A DNA stretch of 64,000 nt, taken from positions 35,800,501-35,864,500 of the forward strand of contig NC_092335.1 of assembly GCF_046630445.1 (NCBI RefSeq), written 5' to 3'. A program made the position numbers and the translations under genes. Source of the DNA: Rutidosis leptorrhynchoides (Eukaryota; Streptophyta; Magnoliopsida; Asterales; Asteraceae). The notes below the pieces were generated by a model, which saw only the letters and a list, made by a program, of their open reading frames with translations, was not told the DNA's origin and made no database searches. Positions 24,481-37,563 of the stretch are shown piece by piece; positions within the stretch are counted from its first letter, which is position 1; the number at the start of each line of letters is the position of its first letter.

Positions 24481-25084
24481 TGTGATGACCCGGAAATTTC
24501 TGACCAAATTTAAACTTAATCTTTTTATGATTTAATGTTTCCGACATGATAAGCAATGAATTTTGACAAGTTTTAAAACTTTTGAAAATGATTTTTTTTA
24601 TATAACGGTTGACCATCCTGTTTGTACAACGATTCACGAACGTTATAACATGTATTATATACATATTTTAATAAATATAAGAGTTTTCGATATATACGGA
24701 ATCATGCGAATAATATTTATATACGAAATGATTAAAAATTTACTATTAAACGATGCTATTTCAAATTAAAATTTTTACGTATTAAGTCATTTTATTTTTA
24801 TGATATAATTTTTGTATTTTTTTTTTAAGAAACGAAATTAAATTAATAATGTACAATTTGTAAAGCACAACGTACAACGTGTAGCTTAAATAGTTGAATT
24901 TAAATTAATTCATTTACTATTCACATGAAAACGACATGATAGAAATTATTAATTATAAGTTACATAGAATACCCCTGAAGTATTTAATAAATACGACTTT
25001 TTAAAATTTAATATTCGATTTACGTATTATATTAATATATATAATACGTCGACAAACAACGAGACAAAGGTTTATGAGCTGGAT

Positions 25085-25142
25085 CCTCCAGCCATGCGAT
25101 CGCATGGCCAAGGAGGCTAAACCCCATGCGATCGCATGGGGT
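25085..25142. repeat. paired GCGATCGC palindromes in LTR D
   Basis: GCCATGCGATCGCATGGC (25091-25108) is a perfect 18-bp palindrome whose arms extend imperfectly into CCTCC and GGAGG (25085-25116). A second perfect palindrome of 22 bp with the same ATGCGATCGCAT core lies at 25121-25142. Both are repeated exactly in the other LTR (31113-31130 and 31143-31164). Confidence 0.92.
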
Positions 25143-25233
25143 ACTTTTTCAGGTATGATTGCTATAAATTGCAGTTTTTGGCTCGAGATAATCATACACA
25201 TACACAAATATAGATATACTCCGTAATATTATT

Positions 25234-25253
25234 TATCATTATTATTATTATTA

Positions 25254-25325
<72 letters not shown>
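25234..25325. repeat. (TTA)n microsatellite in LTR D
   Basis: A long ATT/TTA triplet run, longer in the 3' LTR (about 31258-31359). The poly-Leu and poly-Asn reading frames through it are meaningless. Confidence 0.95.
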
Positions 25326-25327
<2 letters not shown>

Positions 25328-25596
25328 AAGATTATTATTAATCTTATTATTTTTATTATTAGTGTTATTATTTTTGCGATACAAAAATAATAATGTACAT
25401 AAAATATTACGACGGAGTGCTGTCCAAGTAATTTTCAAAACGTGTTTCCAAGCGAGCTAGAGCTAAGGAAAATATGGGTTATTGCCAAGGAAATTATGGG
25501 TAATGTTCGAGGGTATTTTTGTGAATCAAACCTCGTGTTTATCATCTCCGATGCGTCTACGTGCTTTTCTACAATATTGTATATCAATATTAAACA

Positions 25597-26142
25597 GTGA
25601 GTTTCATAAGATCCCTTTTACTCTCTACATTTTTGGGCTGAGAATACATGCAAATGCTTTATTAACCGATATACAATATTTATATGCGTGAGTTTCATAA
25701 GATCCCTTTTACTCTCTACATTTTTGGGCTGAGAATACATGCAAATGCTTTATTAACCGATATACAATATTTATATGCATGAGTTTTATAAGATCCCTTT
25801 TACTCTCTACATTTTTGGGCTGAGAATACATGCAAATGCTTTATTAACCGATATACAATATTTATATGCGTGAGTTTCATAAGATCCCTTTTACTCTCTA
25901 CATTTTTGGGCTGAGAATACATGCAAATGCTTTATTAACCGATATACAATATTTATATGCGTGAGTTTCATAAGATCCCTTTTACTCTCTACATTTTTGG
26001 GCTGAGAATACATGCAAATGCTTTATTAACCGATATACAATATTTATATGCGTGAGTTTCATAAGATTCCTTTTACTCTCTACATTTTTGGGTTGAGAAT
26101 ACATGCAATTTATTTTAAACGCAATGGATACAAGTACATACT
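25597..26142 (+). repeat. six tandem 91-bp units in LTR D
   Basis: Units start at about 25597, 25688, 25779, 25870, 25961 and 26052 with GTGAGTTT and contain GGGCTGAGAATACATGCAA. The last unit drifts at its end. The unit is homologous to a block present once in other LTRs of this lineage, for example 6019-6074 in A. The 3' LTR has the same six copies from about 31631 to 32176. Confidence 0.9.
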
Positions 26143-26885
26143 TAATTCTACACTGAGTTTGAACCGAAAATCCCTTAGCTTTGGTAACTAGTAGCTGCCA
26201 GTACATAGGATATGGACTGGTGGGCGCGAATAACAGTATATGGATCCATAGGGCTTGACATCCCCGTCCGAGCTAGAGCGCTAGCCTTTTAACGGACGTG
26301 TGTTATTTGAGTTTAGGACACGTTGGTTTGCGTGTATTAAAACGAATGGGGTATTTATCATTATAACGTTAAAGCTTAGTTACCAGGGTGCTCTGTTATG
26401 TAGAATCTATTGATAAACGTTTCTGGATGAAACAACTGAAATCTTGTGATCCACCTTTATATACAGATTATGAGCAACATTAAAACTATGAACTCACCAA
26501 CCTTTGTGTTGACACTTGTTAGCATGTTTATTCTCAGGTTTCCTAGAAGTCTTCCGCTGTTTGCTTAGATGTTAAACAAGCTATGTGCATGGAGTCTTAC
26601 ATGACATATTTTTCAAGGAGACGTTGCATTTACCAAATCATCACCATGTATCTTATTTTGACTGCATTGTCAACAGAAATGATGTTGTAAACTATTATAT
26701 ACGGTGATTGTCTATATGTAGAAATCATCAGATGTCGAAAACCTTTGATTTAAATATTCATTTATGGTGTGCCTTTTCAAAAGAATGCAATGTTTACAAA
26801 ACGTATCATATAGAGGTCAAATACCTCGCAATGAAATCAATGAATGACGTGTTCGTCCATATGGATTTGGAGCGATCGTCACAGT

Positions 26886-26902
26886 TGGTATCAGAGCGTT
26901 GG
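26886..26902 (+). other. primer-binding site of D
   Basis: TGGTATCAGAGCGTTGG begins two bases after the LTR end and matches the complement of initiator methionine tRNA better than A's does. Confidence 0.88.
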
Positions 26903-27162
26903 TCCTAGCGAATCAGGTCTTGCATGAATGTGTCTAACTGATAGTTGTTAAGATGCATTAGTAAGTCTGGACTTCGACCGTGTCTGCAAGTTAAAAGTTT
27001 TGCTTATCATTTCTTGTCGAAAATTACATGCTTATCATTCTTAAGTCTAGACACGTTTTCCTGCATTTATTGCATAAATAGTGTATAGACAAAAATTCAT
27101 ATCTTAGCGTATCTGTTCTATAATCTAATTCATATCAAAAATCATCTCCCTATTTATACAAG

Positions 27163-27573
27163 ATGGATCTCGTATCTAGTTCAAACTCTGACAGCTATTC
27201 CGATATGGATATTCACCTGAATTCCGAAGACAGTGTAACCAGAATGGATCAACCAATTAGCCATCATCTATTCTGGATGAATTGGGGATGGGTTCGTAGC
27301 CTACTTAATTATTGGAGACAAGAAGAAGGCGATCCCTTTCACCCACCACATTGCCCTCTTGGCGAAGAACCTGAAGCACTTACTGACGAACCTGTTCGAG
27401 ACACCATTTTCTCTCTCATTTCCAGAGTATCTCGTCACGATAATATACTATCTCAAATTCTGGATCTTATTCATCCACTCGTCCGAACCGCCAATCATCC
27501 CGGTGTAGTAGAAGAAGTCAACGAGCTTCGTGCTCGGGTAGTGGCTTTGGAGAATATGGTGCAAAGGTTATAA
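27163..27573 (+). CDS. short ORF of element D, unknown function
   Basis: The only plausible frame in D's centre, 136 residues. It starts MDLVSSSNSDSYSDMDIHLN, which is acidic and Ser-rich, has a Trp-rich middle (FWMNWGWVRSLLNYW) and ends in a likely short coiled coil (EVNELRARVVALENMVQRL). It occupies the same place as the acidic frame of A and B (directly after the leader, upstream of a PPT-like motif), but I see no clear sequence match to it. No domain is recognised. The following DNA to about 27710 is rich in Pro/Thr/Ser or Gln/His codons depending on frame. Confidence 0.45.
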   Translation: MDLVSSSNSDSYSDMDIHLNSEDSVTRMDQPISHHLFWMNWGWVRSLLNYWRQEEGDPFHPPHCPLGEEPEALTDEPVRDTIFSLISRVSRHDNILSQILDLIHPLVRTANHPGVVEEVNELRARVVALENMVQRL

Positions 27574-27845
27574 ACACCAGCAGCATCACCGGCATCAACA
27601 GTACCACCGACAACAACACCAACAGTACCATTACCACCACCAACAACATCCGCATCGCAAACCTCAACTTCACAATCTGTTCCACGAGCATCAACGTCAT
27701 ACGCACCGTAGTTACCAAGAAATACCAGCAACAATAACCGATGAAGTATTAACTCATTTCCCCTGAAGAAATTTTATGTATATTTAATATATATGAATTT
27801 TGAAATCAAAATAAATCTTTTCGTACTAAGCTATTACGTATGAAT

Positions 27846-28374
27846 CTTAACTGGTAGGTACTACTCGGTTAGTTCATATTACTAATATGCAATGATGTAC
27901 ATCCTTCCTTAACAACTTAACCATTGTTAACTACAATCTTTGTTTCAACTTAATGAATTCCATTTCATAATAAACCAAGTGTATTATTCAATTACATAAT
28001 TGATTTTACATTTTCATTTTCGATATACTCGAAACTTCCCAGAAAACATCATTTTTACCTTGCGAAGTTAGCAAGAGTTCCATAAGCACTAACATGATTC
28101 ACTGAGGAAATATCAATAAAACTGAATAACGAAGTATTGATTACATTAGTGAAATACTCCACGAAGATTATGAAATCTTTAATGTTTTAGAGATTATTCA
28201 TTTCTAATCCAGAAAAAAAATAAAAATAAATGAGCTTAATATGATATTAACTCATTAAATCTGTGTTACATCTGAAGAAAATATACATACATATATTTTC
28301 ATAAAGACGGTAATAAAAATTCTTTTGTACAAAGTATTAATTGTGAAATCTTTAACGGGTAGGTAATACCCGGG
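27846..28374 (+). promoter_or_regulatory. two internal PPT-like motifs of D
   Basis: CTTAACTGGTAGGTACTAC (about 27846) and TTTAACGGGTAGGTAATACCCG (28351-28372, quoted in part here as a variant) resemble TTAACGGGTAGGTAC at D's own 3' PPT. Both keep an inverted-repeat form like the internal motif of A and B. Confidence 0.65.
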
Positions 28375-30466
28375 AAATATATAAGTTCGCAATTAATATG
28401 TTACACTGTACATTCTTCAACTTTGATTCAAAAATTATTAACAATGCTCACAACGATATACAATCATTTTCATACAAATTCAATTACATATTCTGATATT
28501 GACGGATCAGAATCCAAGTCATAACTCTGAACCTGTGACATCATTCTTAGATCTCTACATCTTTCAAATCTATACTTTGACTTCAAAAATGTGAAAGATC
28601 CTTTAGCATTGTTATTACTTAAAATAATCTTGCCATCCTTTTCAAAGTATCCAGTTTTATCACACTTTCAACCAGTCAACTTTGACTTTTCAGATTAACC
28701 TTATTGTAACCTTGACATATACGTTTTTGTTACCGGGGAACCTTTTATGTTCCACCACATTAGCAGTAAATTTACCAACAACTTCATTGATCCTTGACCT
28801 TCCGAAAAATCCTTATACTCATTGAAACCCTATCATGTACTCATCCACATCTTATAACGGTAATTTCCATACCAACTACCGGGAATTAGCAATCAGTATT
28901 TTGAATCTTGCAGCATTTTCTACGACAACAGTTATATATGGATAACATCTATCTTCTAGACTTACATACTTCGAAGGTGAAGTTTCGGAAAAACATCCCA
29001 AACTATGAACTAGTTCTCTGAAATTGGAACAATGCTGATGAAGCAGCAAAAATGGTAAACGACTTTAACAGTCAAAAGTTTGATGATAAATAATAGTATG
29101 GTGGTAAAGCTGAGAAAAAGAGAAGGTTTGGAACTGAAAAACGGATTGAGCAGACCATGAAGGAGGCTGTGGACAAATCACGAAGACTAAATCTACCTTC
29201 AAAGAATCCAAATGATTCAGTATCTGCTGAAGCCATTAACGAATACCTTGCTTCCGAATCTAAACCCTTGCGGACAATATTCTTCATCATCCTCTGATAT
29301 TAGAAATTCTAAGATATCATCGAATCTTTCATTATAAATATCCTCCATATTTCTGGAGATAATTTCATAATCATTCGTATCGGAAATCAATTTTCTCCTT
29401 GCGATATCTGTGTTATATCATAAAAGAAACTATTTTAGCTTCTAAATTCTGAAACTTTCAAGTTTAAAATATGAATATTTTGAAAGTGGTGTTGGGAGCT
29501 GAAGCATGAGTTAGTATAATATAATGACACTTGATCAACGTGATTATATTACAGTAAGTCATGCTGAGTTTCTAATGGAACGTGATAAAGGTTCTCAGAT
29601 CATACCCTCATCATGAACCATGTTACATAACTCTTTTATTCTATTTAACCTCTAAACAGATCAAGAAAATATTTTTCTTGATGATTCGGTCTTTTCCAGA
29701 TATTCTGATAATTTGACAAATCAATATCGTGCCATTACAATTTCTTTCTTAGAACATTAACTATGTTCATTCCGAAATGAATAGCTACGAATTCTGGACC
29801 ATTATTCGCTTAACTTAAGGTCGGGAAGAGAAAACGAAAGCATGAAGCTCCGAAATATAATTGAGAATATAAAGCCCGATAACAATCTCGAAATTACAAA
29901 CCGTGTATATCAATGCGTATAGCAATATAAAGACACGGGAGAATGAAAAACACTATAACCCCAAGGTAATGGTAGAAGAAAATAACTTCCTCTGACGGTA
30001 GATGAAAAAGAAGAATGACAGATATGAAAGTTAGGAGTATATCAAGAATCAGAACTGGATGAAGCATTTCACAATCTTTTGAAAGTATGAAATGAGGAAG
30101 AAGATATAGGAGTGGTGAAAATAATGAAACAGAAGAGGTCAATTTATAGCGAAATATCAGACATAGCAATCGTGGCAGATTACGCATTTAATCAAAGAAA
30201 ATCCTAATTTCTGCAAATTCCGAAGAATCAAATTTTATTTAGATTATGAAGATTTTCTATTCCTTAAATTCCGGAAATCAGTCGTTACTACGTCAAGAGA
30301 TAAGACGAATCTCTATTCTCCATTTCATTCTATTACGATAACTTCTCTCATACGCTTCGAGTAATTGGATTATTTTATCCATATTATTCAAACATAGATA
30401 AAACTTTATTATCAACTCATATTCGTCATTAAAACATTTTTATTGTTAGCCATGACGACCTCACTC
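28375..30466. other. non-coding centre of element D
   Basis: About 2.1 kb with no recognisable retroviral domain on either strand. Short open frames near 29072-29290 and 29894-30187 (minus) have the composition of chance frames in AT-rich DNA. Confidence 0.6.
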
Positions 30467-30502
30467 AAATTTCGGGACGAAATTTCTTTAACGGGTAGGT
30501 AC
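30467..30502 (+). other. PPT region of element D
   Basis: AAATTTCGGGACGAAATTT (30467-30485) and then TTAACGGGTAGGTAC (30488-30502) abut the 3' LTR. This matches the ends of A and B base for base in these motifs although the LTRs differ. Confidence 0.88.
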
Positions 30503-32917
<2,415 letters not shown>

Positions 32918-32922
32918 CAAAT

Positions 32923-35900
32923 AAATAGAGGGACGATACTTGGTTGATCGACAGTGGGTGCAGCAATCACATGACAGGAGATAAGAAGCTATTTCAGAGT
33001 ATCAACACCTCCGTAAAGTCCCGTGTCAAGTTAGGGAAGGGAGAACTCGTGGATACTAAAGGCAAAGGTACTATTACTGTTCAAACTAATAACGTCACTC
33101 GATCTATCAATGACGTTCTTCTAGTACCAAGCCTAGCAAGTAACTTGTTAAGTGTTGGTCAAATGATGGAGCACGGATACTCTTTACTCTTCGAAGACAA
33201 ATCATGCGTTATTCGTGACAAGAAAAATAACTATAAATTAATAGCCGAAGTGCCAATGGAGAACCGCAACTTTCCGCTTCGTTGGCAGTATATCAGAGAC
33301 ACAGCCATGAAAGTTCAAGTTGAAGAATCATGGCTATGGCATCGAAGATTTGGCCACTTTAACTTTCACGCACTAAAAATCCTCCAACAGAAGAATATGA
33401 TGAGAGACTTGCCGAACATAGAAGAGATCACCGACACGTGTGAAAGCTGTATGATGGGCAAGCAACATCGAAAACCTTTCCCTCGTGACAAAGCTTGGAG
33501 AGCGAAAGGTATACTGGAGCTGGTGCACACCGACGTTTGTGGACCAATGAGAACCCCGTCACTTAACCAAAACAGGTACTTTATTCTCTTCATCGATGAT
33601 TATTCTAGAATGACGTGGGTTTATTTCATGCGTGAAAAATCAGAAGTATTTACAATATTCAAGAAGTTCAAGAACTTCGTCGAAAAGAGTAGTGGCCATT
33701 ATATAAAAACGCTAAGGAGTGATAGAGGAAAAGAATACACCTCTACACAGTTTAACAAATTCTGTGAAGACGAAGGAGTTAAACGCCAACTTACTGTTGG
33801 TTACGCCCCTGAGCAAAATGGCGTCTCTGAACGCAAAAATAGAACTGTAATGGAAATGGCCAAAACAATGATACATGAAAAAGGCCTTCCAAACAGTTTT
33901 TGGGCTGAAGCTGTATACACGGCTGTATATATATTAAACCGATGTCCAACGAAAGCCGTAGAAAACAAGACTCCAATTGAGGCATGGAGTGGAAGGAAAC
34001 CATCAGCAAAACACTTACGAGTATTTGGATCTATCTGCTACATTCATATTCCAAAGGAGAAACGTCACAAACTCCAAGAAAAATCAGAGAAAGGAATATT
34101 CTTGGGCAATAGCACACAATCAAAAGGTTACCGAGTCTACAACTTGAAGACCAATAGCATCGTGATCAGCCGAGACGTGGAGTTTGACGAAGAAGCTTCT
34201 TGGAACTGGGAGAAAGACAAAGTTGAAAAGCAAACATATCTGCCGCGGATATCTATAGAAACTCCAGCTCAACATCCACTACAAACAGAGCATTCTGGTC
34301 ATGAAAGCACAGGAGAAACGAGCCCTGCTACGCCAAGTTCTCCTTCGGCAACATTACCTTTAGCGCAAGAAGATTCAAGTCCGGAGTCAACACCGGGAAG
34401 AGTTAAAAAGTTAGCAGAGGTGTACGAGACTTGCAACTTCACAACTATAGAACCCGAAAGCTATGAAGTTGCATCGAAAGATGAAAAGTGGGTGGCTGCT
34501 ATGAACGAAGAAATCAGAATGATTGAGAAAAACAACACATGGGAGTTAGTTGATCCTCCAGAAGACAAAGAAATCATCGGAGTTAAGTGGGTTTACAAAA
34601 CAAAGCTCAACCCTGATGGATCTATACAAAAACACAAAGCAAGGCTAGTAGCTAAAGGCTACTCGCAACAACCAAGAGTCGACTACATCGAAACCTACGC
34701 ACCTGTAGCACGACTGGATACTATACGAACACTTGTGGCACTAGCAGCTCAACGAAGGTGGAAGATTCACCAACTAGTTGTGAAATCAGCCTTTCTAAAT
34801 GGGTTTCTCGAAGAAGAAATATATGTAGAGCAACCACAAGGGTTCGTCCAGAAAGGAAAAGAAGATCAAGTCCTAAAGCTAAAGAAAGCCTTATATAGAC
34901 TAAAACAAGCGCCACGCACATGGTACAGTCGTATTGACAGCTACTTCACAAGTTCAGGATTCAGGAGGAGTCAAAGTGAGCCCACACTCTATATCAAAAC
35001 CCAAGGTAACTCTGACACTCTCATTATTTCCTTGTATGTTGATGATCTTATATATACGGGAAACAATGAGAGAATGATACAAGAGTTTAAGGAAGACATG
35101 ATGAAAACGTTCGAGATCAGCGACCTTGGTTTGATGCGCTATTTTCTTGGCATCGAAATCAGTCAAGAAAAGGAAGGCATCTTCATATGCCAAAAGAAAT
35201 ACACAGAAAATCTCCTCAAAAAGTTTAAACTATACGGTTGTAAAACCGTCGCGACGCCACTAGTTGCCAATGAGAAGATGAGACAAGAAGATGGATCGGA
35301 GAAAGCGGACGCTTCGAGATTCAGAAGTCTCATTGGAAGCCTACTTTATCTAACAGCAACACGACCTGACATAATGTACGCAACGAGTCTACTATCCAGG
35401 TACATGAAAAATCCTACTCAAATACATTATGGAGCTTCTAAAAGAATATTAAGATACTTGCAAGGTACCATGGACTATGGAATATGGTACAAGCCCACTA
35501 TAGATTCGAAGCTTCATGGATACACTGACAGTGATTGGGCCGGATCGGTGGATGACATGAGAAGTACTTCCGGATACACATTCACACTTGGATCTGGTGC
35601 ATTCTCATGGACATCAAAGAAACAAGAAACGGTGGCACAATCGTCAGCCGAAGCCGAGTACATCGCAGCCGCTAACTCAGCTAATCAAGCTAAATGGCTA
35701 AGAAGAATACTTGAAGACATGGGCGCAAAACAAGATGAAGCTACTCAAATATTATGCGACAACAAGTCTGCAATTGCAATGGCAAAGAATCCTGTGTTTC
35801 ATGGAAGAACAAAACACATTGATATCAAATATCACTTCTTACGAGAAGTCACCGCCAAGAAAGATATTGAATTAAAATACTGCAAGACCGAAGAGCAGAT

Positions 35901-35997
35901 TGCAGATATTTTCACTAAAGCGTTGCCAAGACCCAAGTTCGAGCTCTTACGCAACATGCTGGGAGTAACGACGAAATACATTAAGGAGGAGTGTTAA
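32923..35997 (+). CDS. pol region of copia E
   Basis: A long open frame of about one thousand residues. Order: protease (DSGCSNHMTG near the start), GAG-pre-integrase zinc region (H..RFGH and CESCMMGKQHR, about residues 130-180), integrase core (HTDVCGPM, FIDDYSRMTW, then LRSDRGKEYTS), RT (about residues 500-750, with the copia signature YVDDLIYTG) and RNase H (SDWAGSVDDMRSTSGY; CDNKSAIAMAKNPVFHGRTKHID). The Ty1/copia assignment is firm from the domain order; the lineage is not settled. The frame stops just before the PPT. Confidence 0.95.
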
Positions 35998-36340
35998 AAG
36001 TTAATGTATTTCTAGATAATTCTAGAATTAATTAGTGAGTAAGATATTTATTAGTAGATATTTAAGAAGATAATAGCTAGAAGTTTGTAGATGTTTAGCT
36101 AGTCAAAAATATCAAGAAAATGCTAGAAGCCTCCATTGAAGCCTATAAATAGACTTGATGTCTTCCAAATTTGATGCACCAAAAACTCAAGTAATAAAAA
36201 GCTTTCATTTCTAAATCTAAGTATTCAACTTGTAATACTTCAAAACATCCCCTCACTTACAACAACAAGTCAACTAATCAATTAAAACCAATACATTATT
36301 TTATCACATTAAACTAATCTAAAACAACTACATTCTAACA
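35982..36340 (+). repeat. PPT and 3' LTR of copia E
   Basis: TAAGGAGGAG (35982-35991) is the polypurine tract. The LTR (35992-36340) ends ATTCTAACA and is followed by GTTAC. It carries a TATA-like TATAAATA (36144-36151) in the same orientation as the MADS gene that starts 306 bp after the LTR end. Confidence 0.93.
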
Positions 36341-36549
36341 GTTACATACACCCTAACTAAAAATAAATCTGGCAAGCTACAAATTCCAGGTGTTGACTTT
36401 GTAACTGCAAAGTCAAATAGTTGGCCCAATTATGTTAACAACAAGAAAATTAATACATACAGATATCCATCAATTAAAAAGAAGATTTCCTAACTCCCAA
36501 ATCATTTGATGAAATCAAAACTCCCGGGAAATAAATTTAATTCACCACC

Positions 36550-36557
36550 TATAAATT
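36550..36557 (+). promoter_or_regulatory. TATA box of the MADS-box gene
   Basis: TATAAATT within CACCTATAAATTGCC lies 96 bp upstream of the ATG. The expected transcription start would be near 36580, giving a leader of about 65 nt that includes the long T run. Confidence 0.6.
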
Positions 36558-36604
36558 GCCATGTTCACTCAAAACTGAATTATCCAAGAACCTCCCATTT
36601 TTAG

Positions 36605-36609
<5 letters not shown>

Positions 36610-36639
<30 letters not shown>
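36610..36639. repeat. T30 homopolymer in the MADS leader
   Basis: An unbroken run of 30 T ending seven bases before the ATG. It should vary in length between individuals and may be miscounted in the assembly. Confidence 0.9.
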
Positions 36640-36645
36640 CAAGAT

Positions 36646-37305
36646 ATGGCAAAGAAACCAAGTTTGGGTCGCCAAAAGATCAAGATCGCAAAAATCCAAA
36701 TAAAAAATCATCTTCAAGTGACTTTCTCCAAACGAAGATCAGGGCTATTCAAGAAAGCTAGTGAGCTTTGCACATTATGTGGGGTCGAAATCGCTATCGT
36801 TGTATTCTCTCCTGCTGGTAAAGTTTTTTCATTTGGTCATCCTAAAGTCGAGTCAATTGTTGACAGGTTTTTAACCCGAAACCCAAATCGTAACACAACA
36901 AATTTACATCTCGTTGAGGCACATAGATTAGCTAGTATTCCGGAACTAAACATGCAGTTAACGCACATTCTTAACGAGTTAGAAACAGAGAAGAAAAAAA
37001 GTGAGACGTTAGACGAAATGAGAAAGGCGAGCCGAAGTCAGTTTTGGTGGGAAGCACCAATTGAAGAGTTGAATTTGCATGAGCTTGAACAATTAAAGGA
37101 CTCAATGGATGAACTTAAGAAGACTATTTCTACACAAGCAAATAAACTTTTGGCTGAAAATTCTAATAGTATGTCGCTATTCGGTATTAATAATAATATT
37201 AGAGGTGATGTTGATCACTATGAGATGAAACCTGCTACAGTTATACCAGCATCTTCTGGTTTTACTCATACCCATAGCTATGGGTATGGCCATGGTTTGT
37301 TTTAA
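36646..37305 (+). CDS. type I MADS-box protein, AGL62-like
   Basis: A single-exon gene coding for 219 residues. The MADS DNA-binding domain fills about residues 4-65: GRQKIKIAKIQ, LQVTFSKRRSGLFKKASELC, then VEIAIVVFSPAGKVFSFGHP. This wording and the lack of introns are typical of M-alpha proteins close to AGL61/AGL62, which bind DNA as heterodimers in the nucleus, mainly in the central cell and endosperm. Residues about 95-175 are rich in charged heptad-like segments (LNELETEKKK; EQLKDSMDELKKTI) that probably mediate dimerisation. The tail is Gly/Tyr/His-rich (HTHSYGYGHGLF). The ATG at 36646 is chosen because upstream codons in frame run through the T30 tract. The frame is intact. AGL62 of Arabidopsis is longer at its C-terminus, so this may be a shortened lineage-specific paralogue; which member it is cannot be decided here. 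Confidence 0.93.
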   Translation: MAKKPSLGRQKIKIAKIQIKNHLQVTFSKRRSGLFKKASELCTLCGVEIAIVVFSPAGKVFSFGHPKVESIVDRFLTRNPNRNTTNLHLVEAHRLASIPELNMQLTHILNELETEKKKSETLDEMRKASRSQFWWEAPIEELNLHELEQLKDSMDELKKTISTQANKLLAENSNSMSLFGINNNIRGDVDHYEMKPATVIPASSGFTHTHSYGYGHGLF

Positions 37306-37563
37306 AGTCCATTCCATTTAGTTTCTTGATGTCATGGGAATTTTGGTTGCTAGTATCTCACTAGCAATTTTGTTCTTTTCTAATTTATTAATAATTATGT
37401 AAGGATGTAATGGTAAAAGTTGAATGTTAAAAGAAGTCTAAAAATTAATATTGGAGTTTCAGAATTTAATTGCCTTTACATGTGATTTAATGTATATACT
37501 ATATAGGTTACAAAGCTGGTTAAAAGTTAATACAGTGATTGAATGTTATTAACTTAGTAATTT
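37306..37563. other. 3' flank of the MADS gene
   Basis: AT-rich DNA up to the MITE. It probably holds the 3' untranslated region; several AATAA-like stretches are present near 37384-37400, none of them decisive. Confidence 0.5.

Larger units (their letters stand above)
24481..26883 (+). repeat. 5' LTR of element D
   Basis: Begins TGTGATGACCCGG and ends GATCGTCACA. It contains two long palindromes, a (TTA)n tract and six tandem copies of a 91-bp block. Its second half keeps the lineage blocks 'gaaatcttgtg', 'agcatgtttattctcagg' and 'catatagaggtcaaatacctcgca'. Confidence 0.93.

Noticed and set aside
25229-25460. Frames coding for poly-Asn or poly-Leu
   Set aside because: They are translations of the (TTA)n microsatellite in D's LTR. 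The same applies at 51013-51474 and 51540-51812.
29894-30187. 97-residue hydrophobic minus-strand frame in D
   Set aside because: Membrane-like composition arises from A-rich sense DNA. No homologous frame in A or B and no start context, so it is left as non-coding.
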